Part shown: positions 58,208-64,000 of the stretch, piece by piece
Layout of the letters: every line of letters begins with the position of its first letter
Position numbering within the stretch: position 1 is the first letter of the stretch
Source: Acholoe squamosa
Lineage: Eukaryota > Annelida > Polychaeta > Phyllodocida > Polynoidae
Assembly: GCA_949317995.1 (NCBI GenBank)
Contig: OX439043.1
Location: 56,995,339-57,059,338, forward strand
Reading direction: 5' to 3'
Length of the DNA stretch: 64,000 nucleotides
The notes under the pieces: model-generated
Told to the model about the DNA's origin: nothing
The model's input: only the letters and a program-made list of their open reading frames with translations
The model's database searches: none
Made by a program: the position numbers and the translations under genes

Positions 58208-59666
58208 TTTGTGAACTTAGGATCAGCGTTTTCACGCGAGCATGGCCCTTAATTACGCAAGATATACCTAGTACTGAAAGAGGAGCCTTGCAGACAATCG
58301 ATCCATACATATGTACGACGATTCCATAATAATGTACGTATTTGTAAGGGATTCGTGTACGTCCCTGAGTCTACACATGTACAGTGGCAGATCCAGTATT
58401 TGGAAAAGGAGGGGACACGCCCTTTATCAAGTTTATGTAGCCTTGATTTGTGACTGATTTTCTTTTTTACTTAGAATAGGTATATCAGATATTTTTCAGA
58501 GACCTAACACAGATAGTTGGGACTTTATTCATTAGAAAGCCTGATATGTTTGAAATACAATGGTATAAGTCCCGTTAAAATCCATTAGGAACTTGCAACA
58601 GCGTGAACGTTTTCATGAGTAAAGGTTTGCCCTTTAAGTGGCACCTTTTGCTCATAGCCACTGGAGCATTTCCAGGATGCTCATACAGCACAAACATTAT
58701 AACTATATGACAGAAAAACATCTTATCCATGCTGTTATACTTCTACTACAGCTTTCTCGCAAGGGGTCTGCCACCTCTGTGTCTTAAGTAGTTTGCCCTC
58801 TTAGTAGAGCCTTAGAAAGATATCGATTTTTTTGCAGAGTATCGCGATTTTCCGGCGAGTCTTACACTTACGCGGCATACCTACTTAGAAGTTATATGTG
58901 GCAAATAAACTCTTAACCACAGGCAAAAAAGGGGGTGCCCCTCGCTTAAATTCGTCACTGACTGTATCAATGAATTGACCATATATCCACTACCCGAGTG
59001 CATATTATGCAGTATATCGATTTACATGTCGAATACTATTTTTGTCTGCGTGGCATAAATTAAATATCCAGATGTAGAATGACAGTTGCTGTGCTGGGAT
59101 CGACCCGGGAGATAAGAAGACTGGTATGCATATGATATGGCACCCTCCACTACTTGTATGTACACTGTCGTGATCGCCTTCGGATATAATAGTGACATCA
59201 GTTCTTTAATGTGCTAACTCACCTTCTAAATTTGTCCACGGGTTCCGGTTTCAATCATATGCATTTCCTCGTGGTACGTCCATTGATTATGGTCGTTATA
59301 CTTACTTCTGCAAGAGAAAACGACTCACGGTTCAATAAGGTTAAACCTGGTGACGGTGTGTTCTATGCCGTGCCATGTGAGTCACTACATGAATACTAAA
59401 AATCTCATAAGCACCCTGAATTGATATTATGTGAAATATGTATGAACGCGAATTGGGTGACATAAAATTATAATAATACAGTACGACTGCTTTCACACTC
59501 AAACAGCATGGCGTGCAAACCAAAGAGAGAGTTCACACAACGTGTGGCAGAGGGAGTGTGGCTTCACCTGCGTCCGCATCGTGGCATCCTTGGGAGCAGC
59601 AGTCACGTGATAGCAACCAGCGCGGCCCTTATCAGCCTTATCTCCCTACTGATAAGAATCCTCATG
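58208..59666. other. No gene seen
   Basis: No credible coding sequence or bounded repeat recognised. Confidence 0.4.
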
Positions 59667-59882
59667 AAGGGTCAAATTAAAATGGAAATATACTAGAAAA
59701 AGGTGTTAAAATCCTTATCAGAAAAGATGTAGACCACCTATGGCAAAATGCCTTACAAATTCTGAAAGATATTTAGAATTTACATCACATACTTGATGCA
59801 TTATTTTCTAACCCCAGTATTAGAAAAGAAATCAGCAAAAATGTGACTTTTTCTAGTACATTCCCTATGTAATTTGACCCTT
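59667..59882. mobile_element. MITE with AAGGGTCAAATT ends
   Basis: AAGGGTCAAATTAAAATGG at the left and the complement of the right end, AAGGGTCAAATTACATAGG, match. ACTAGAAAAA occurs further in on both sides. About 215 bp and non-coding. Target duplication is not clear. Confidence 0.65.
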
Positions 59883-60000
59883 TACCAGGTCCCTAGCAAC
59901 CAGAGTTCGACTCCCTAGAATTCTGGGGCAGGTGAGGTTTGGCATGTTGGGAGGTGTGAAATGAGAGATTCCAGAGCACCCCACACCCTTTTGCTGATTA

Positions 60001-60175
60001 GTGAGTGAGTGAGTAATAGATGTTTAACGCCATTTCGACAGCTAAGGTCATATTCATGGCGAGAATGACATAACACAATTTCACAGAGGAATGTGTCGGT
60101 GCCCGCGCATATGTGCACCACACACATCCGGATAGGAAAGATGAGAAGTAGACCCTTTTAAGTGGGCAAGGGAAG
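60001..60175. mobile_element. SINE, copy 2, with 15-bp target duplication
   Basis: It is flanked by perfect copies of CCCTTTTGCTGATTA (59986-60000 and 60176-60190). It starts GTGAGTGAGTGAGTAATAGA and contains TTTAACGCCATTTCGACAGC and GGAATGTGTCGGTGCCCGCG. Its sister copy is 29265-29442 in the same orientation. The perfect duplication implies a fairly recent insertion by a LINE machinery. Confidence 0.88.
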
Positions 60176-60190
60176 CCCTTTTGCTGATTA

Positions 60191-61214
60191 CAACACATAA
60201 TGCAGTACATGTAGTTAAACTACACGTGTCACATAATTCACGATATACAATTAGGTATATGTTTTTCTCAGCATTTTTCTGATAATCCTTTAGGGCATTA
60301 TACGTTATACTCACAACCCTGCCATTATTGTAGACACTCCTTCAAAGGTAAATTCTATAATGGAAATATTCTATAGTAAATTGGCAGTATTATTGGCATG
60401 CATCAAACACGTAATTGATTCTTTTTACTATAATCTTTTTAATTTCAAGGGATCAAAACCCTACATTTATGTTGGAGATAAAGTACTAAACAATTTTTAT
60501 TGGTCGGAATACTAGATTTTGAGGGAGTTTAAGAAAAACGCAAGGACTCCAAGCATTGTTTTTATGAAAGTGTCAGTTCTATTGTTATGTCGGCGAAGTA
60601 CGGTTTACTGAAGAAGAAAAAAGAGAAAATAAAGAGGAGCAGTAACTCAAATGGAAATGCAAACACAGTGCAAGGTCCCTGCATACTGATTTCAGCCTCA
60701 AGTTTATATGTGTTTGGCATCCCATACTGAGAGTGGTATCCAGGAGAAAGCCTGCATGGCCTAGTTGTGTGTGGTATCCACAACAAGGTTCAGTGTACAC
60801 TGTGTGTGCACAGCCCACTGCCGAGCTCTTGTCTAAAGTTCTTGCAGTCTGAATAGAAAAGCTGCCTGCCAACTTAGTCTTAGAGGGATCAATCCCCAGG
60901 CTAGCAGTAGCACGGTGGTTATTAAAGTATGTATGGTGTTATAAACAAGTAGATGTATCATAAACTGCTGTTGCTATTTACATGTGAGAATTGCATATGT
61001 ACTAACAAATGTGCATTGGTTCATGAATTATGCATGCCTGGGGGGGGCACTCCTATAATTACCGGTATGTCATGGACAGGTCACTGGGGTGTTTCAGGGG
61101 CGGATTCAGAAGTGGTGGTCTAGGGGGGGGCACAGCCAAGAAAATTTGGTCTAGGGAGGGGAGGGGGCACAGCCGTGGTTCGGCCCCACATTTCCTATAG
61201 TTAAGAGTTTAACC
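60191..61214. other. No gene seen
   Basis: Non-coding by eye. There are G-runs near 61040 and 61123-61155. Confidence 0.4.
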
Positions 61215-62150
61215 AAGGCCCGATATCGGGGGTTATACCACGATTTCTGGGTTACACAGTGCTTTTTGGTGGATATTCCCATCCACATATCTGTCGATAT
61301 TGCACACCCTATAGGCTGTAACATCAATTTTGTAAGGCGTGCTGTCATCCATGTAAGGCGTGCTGTTATCCATGTAAGGCATGCTGTTATCCAGGATAAC
61401 AGCACGCCTTACATGTCATATGTTACATGTTAAAACCAACAGAATATCTCATTGCCATGGTAGGGGTCGAACCTGCAATCTCAGGTCCGTAGCCCAACTC
61501 CCTATGCATTGCGCCACAGGGACTGACGAGATACCCTCGGTTAGAACCAGGTCTTGCTATGATACAAAGCCGTGTGCGCTGTCGCTGTCCGCTGCCGGGC
61601 GATGAGGTGTATTATACACAAACATAACAGCGAGACGCGTCTTTTTTCGCCGTGTGGGCTGTCGCTGTCCGCTGCCGGGCGCGGAAGGAGGAGACGCGGT
61701 GGTCTAGCGGTTAGCGCCTTGCGCTCAGCCGTCAGGGGTCCGCGGCTCGAATCCCGGCCGAGACGCGTCTTTTTTTGCCGTGTGCGGTGTCGCTGTCTGC
61801 CGCCGGGCGAGGAGGTGTATTTTATACACAAACATAACAGCGAGACGCATTGAAATCTTTTTTCGCCGTGTGCGCTGTCGCTGTCCGCTGCCGGGCGAGG
61901 AGGTGTATGTACCTGTACACACAGTATGGCTGGCTTCGATCGAGTCCCGGGGAGGGGGAATAATTTTTGTTTTCAACTTGAATTTATTGGTATTATATTG
62001 ATTATTTATTGGTTTCATGGTATAAAATAAGTAGTCAATGGATAACTCATGACTTGTGTGTGTTAGCAAAGGCTAATAACACTCGGCCTGTGGCCTCGTG
62101 TCATTATCCTTCACTAACACACACGTGTCATGAGTTATCCATTGATTACT
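61215..62150. repeat. Composite repeat C, copy B (reversed)
   Basis: Reverse-complement counterpart of 48176-49765. It starts TTATACCACGATTTCTGGGT (61221 on). It then carries tandem GGCGTGCTGTTATCCATGTA-type units, a minus-strand tRNA-like module (61460-61527), four copies of TCGCTGTCCGCTGCCGGGCG (about 61580-61897), a plus-strand tRNA-like module (61690-61768), the linker with AATAATTTTTGTTTTCAACT, and the terminal hairpin 62037-62143. Confidence 0.75.
61690..61768 (+). repeat. tRNA-like module within composite repeat C
   Basis: GAGACGCGGTGGTCTAGCGG then TTAGCGC gives an A box. GGCTCGAATCCCGG gives a near-consensus B box. GAGACGCGTCTTTTTTT follows, pairing with the 5' end and ending in a T-run like a polymerase III terminator. 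It is likely a tRNA-derived promoter module rather than a tRNA gene. Confidence 0.5.
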
Positions 62151-62164
62151 TGTTCAGCACGTGT

Positions 62165-62700
62165 CCACTAGGCCACCCTGTTGTGCAGCGTTATGTCTGC
62201 ACACGGCGTTATGTCCGCAACAAGTTATGTCCACACATGACTGCCACGTTGTGCCCACGCACCGCATTATGTCCGTGACCATCTGCTGCGTTGAGTCCGT
62301 GCACAGTTTTATGTCAGTGACTATCTGTTGCATTGTGTCCGCGCACCGTGTTATGTCAGCACCCACTGCCATGTTGTGTCCACGCACCGCGTTATGTCTG
62401 CCACCATCTGCCACGTTGTGTCCATGCTCCGCGTTATGTCCATGACCATCTGCTGCATTGCGTCCGCGCACCGCATTATGTCCACAGCCACTACTGCATT
62501 GTTTCCGTGCACCACATTATATTTGCACCTGAGTTGTGTCTGTGCACCGTGTTATGTCCGCAACCATCTGCGGCTTTGTGTCCGTGCACTCTGTTATGCC
62601 TGCACCCAACTGGCACATTGTGCCTGCATACTGTGTCATGTCTGTGCAACACTCATGTCTGCACCCAACTGCTTTGTTGTGTCTGTGCTTGCACTTGAAA
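62165..62700. repeat. Minisatellite of about 43-bp units
   Basis: Degenerate units of the type GTTATGTCCGCAACCATCTG then CCACGTTGTGTCCGCGCACC repeat at about 42-43 bp (starts near 62224, 62266, 62308, 62351, 62391 and onward) for roughly a dozen copies. Each unit contains two related halves (TTATGTCYGC and TTGTGTCCGC). Several frames on both strands are open as a by-product. Confidence 0.8.
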
Positions 62701-63143
62701 TCATGTTTCATGATTATGACTTAAATGACCGAAAAACCATCCTCACTGCTTTATTGATCTTAATAGTCTTCTAGATCTGCAGACTGTGTCTTAGCTGGTG
62801 ATCTACAGATAGTTATGAGGCAATTTATTATGAGTAGTGATGAGGCAGTCATGCAAGTGGGCTTCCTCACCTTATTTCAATATCCTTCATGTCAACATAG
62901 TGGTTATATTGAGTCTGTTGAGCCTATGTGGTTGTCAGGGATATTGAAATGAGCCCCAGGGGTCCTGGAAATCATAGAATTGTAAGAATGCATATATTCT
63001 CACAGTCTGTCTTGGAATGGGGTGCAAAATTTGGTCCTGTGAAACCCTGTCAAGTTCTTATTGACAATGGCTATGAATAAGTGCTACTTAGAGATTATTC
63101 TCTAAGTCAACTCAGGGCTGAGCTACTATATTTCATTTGGTAC

Positions 63144-63146
<3 letters not shown>
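62701..63146. other. No gene seen
   Basis: Short non-coding stretch with nothing recognised. Confidence 0.4.

Positions 63147-63199
<53 letters not shown>
63147..63199. repeat. TA dinucleotide microsatellite
   Basis: Uninterrupted TA run of about 26 units. Confidence 0.95.
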
Positions 63200-63204
<5 letters not shown>

Positions 63205-63218
63205 TGAAAGTTATATCA

Positions 63219-63367
63219 CACAAAACCAGACACTGGAATTTTATTTTCAACATTTATTATCACTTTGATGAGTATTCGTACATTTGATGACGGTATAGTA
63301 CATTGTTGTTTTTGGTATTTGATCTTTGTTGCAATGTTTCGACTTAATTGATAAGTCTTCTTCAGGC
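63219..63367. repeat. Dispersed repeat R2, copy 3
   Basis: It begins CACAAAACCAGACACTGGAA and ends GCAATGTTTCGACTTAATTG then ATAAGTCTTCTTCAGGC. On the minus strand the end reads CTGAAGAA, a 5-bp stem (GACTT / AAGTC, 7-nt loop) and GAAAC. It lies within the likely 3' region of the minus-strand gene that begins off the right edge and could supply its AATAAA near 63241 or 63254. Confidence 0.65.
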
Positions 63368-63659
63368 AAGATGGTTTATACAAATTCCTAGGGCCTAAGG
63401 TACTAAAAATGATCACATAAATCTGGTTTCCATGGTAACGATGTGGAGTAACAGTTTAGCATAGTAACATATATCTCAGTGGCCATAGGTGCCCAGTATA
63501 GTGCTATTTACATAGGCCTTACACATAGTAGCAATCAAGTAGGAATAAATATTAATAAATATTAACAGTTATTAAGTATAAATGTCCCTGGGCGGCACTT
63601 GGGTAGCCATTTATGCCCTTAAAAAATATAAAACATGCAAGCATGAATGTTGAGTGATT

Positions 63660-64000
63660 TTAATATCCCTTGTCTCGCATTCCTTGTGCCATGGACTTGG
63701 CCACGTGGCGGTCCAGGGTAAAGACCACTTCGTATAATTGGTGCAGTAGGCGGCGTGTGTTGGTGGTACGTAAGAGGGGGTTGTGTTGATGCGATGGTAC
63801 TTCTAATTGTGGTTTTCCCTGGTCATGGCGAGGTCTCTCATTGATGTGGTTGACATGGTAACGGTCGTAACTCTTGTTGTTGTAATTACCAATAGGTTTT
63901 GGGTCAGACAAACGTTCAAAAACACTCTTGTGTTTTGGGGCCACAACACATCTTGGGGGTACGGGTTTCTCAGTCTCGGCAGCTTTTGAAGTTTTCTCCA
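63660..64000 (-). CDS. C-terminal part of an unidentified protein, running off the window
   Basis: On the minus strand one frame is open from the window edge to a stop at 63660, giving about 112 residues with no start codon needed inside the window. The composition is protein-like: a Lys/Glu/Pro-rich lead (EKTSKAAETEKPVP), then KHKSVFERLSDPKPIG, a polar Asn/Tyr/His/Arg-rich stretch, and a helical end (RRLLHQLYEVVFTLDRHVAK) closing with SMAQGMRDKGY. The SVFERL-DP phrase recalls short linear motifs in RNA-associated proteins, but I cannot assign a family. It is probably the last exon of a gene lying mainly to the right. A chance open frame of this length is possible. Confidence 0.5.
   Translation of the reverse strand, partial: EKTSKAAETEKPVPPRCVVAPKHKSVFERLSDPKPIGNYNNKSYDRYHVNHINERPRHDQGKPQLEVPSHQHNPLLRTTNTRRLLHQLYEVVFTLDRHVAKSMAQGMRDKGY

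Noticed and set aside
62154..62774. Overlapping 105-148 residue frames on both strands
   Set aside because: By-products of the 43-bp minisatellite; both strands and several frames are open together.
63336..63365. Active hammerhead ribozyme
   Set aside because: The CTGAAGA...GAAAC core is there, but an extra A breaks the usual spacing and no stem with a cleavage-site UH is apparent. Kept only as a similarity.

Overview
The window looks like repeat-rich nuclear DNA of a marine invertebrate. The reasons are a beta-type octopamine receptor (a receptor class absent from vertebrates), a single-exon signal-transduction NTPase of a type often expanded in invertebrate genomes, AT-rich non-coding DNA, and a dense load of SINEs, MITEs and palindromic elements. 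The phylum cannot be fixed by eye. The absence of operons and of close gene packing argues against a bacterial or viral source.

Only three stretches are convincingly coding. (1) 38272-39687 (+) is a complete rhodopsin-class biogenic-amine GPCR, best read as a beta-type octopamine receptor. (2) 53759-57313 (-) is a complete 1184-residue protein with a DUF4062-like N-terminus, a NACHT/STAND P-loop ATPase and C-terminal TPRs. It resembles the nephrocystin-3/TTC41-type proteins. (3) 63660 to the right edge (-) is the 3' end of a gene that continues outside the window. The two complete reading frames have no intron inside the coding sequence. Each has a plausible 3' splice site upstream, so 5' UTR introns are likely. 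Nothing links the three genes functionally.

The rest is mobile and repeated DNA. 1-6.4 kb: two direct copies of a dispersed repeat, one carrying a MITE whose empty site survives in the other; a CACTG-ended transposon with another element nested in it; a LINE 3' remnant. 10-27 kb: MITEs (including PIF/Harbinger-like ones with TTA target duplications), a 160-bp-arm inverted repeat, a long hairpin, and a 2.1-kb region of TGACGCA/TGAGTCA-type repeats. 29.3 and 60.0 kb: two SINEs of about 175 bp with 17- and 15-bp target duplications. 31.3-34.7 kb: a 3.4-kb foldback element bounded by a 9-bp duplication, whose arms run inward into two mirror-image satellite arrays. 40-50 kb and 59-63 kb: more MITEs, a composite palindromic element with a 56-bp minisatellite, and two opposite-orientation copies of a composite repeat containing tRNA-like modules and hairpins.

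The most unusual signals are the foldback element and a family of palindromes with different arms that share almost the same apex sequence. Family names given for repeats are inferred from termini and target duplications, not from a database search.
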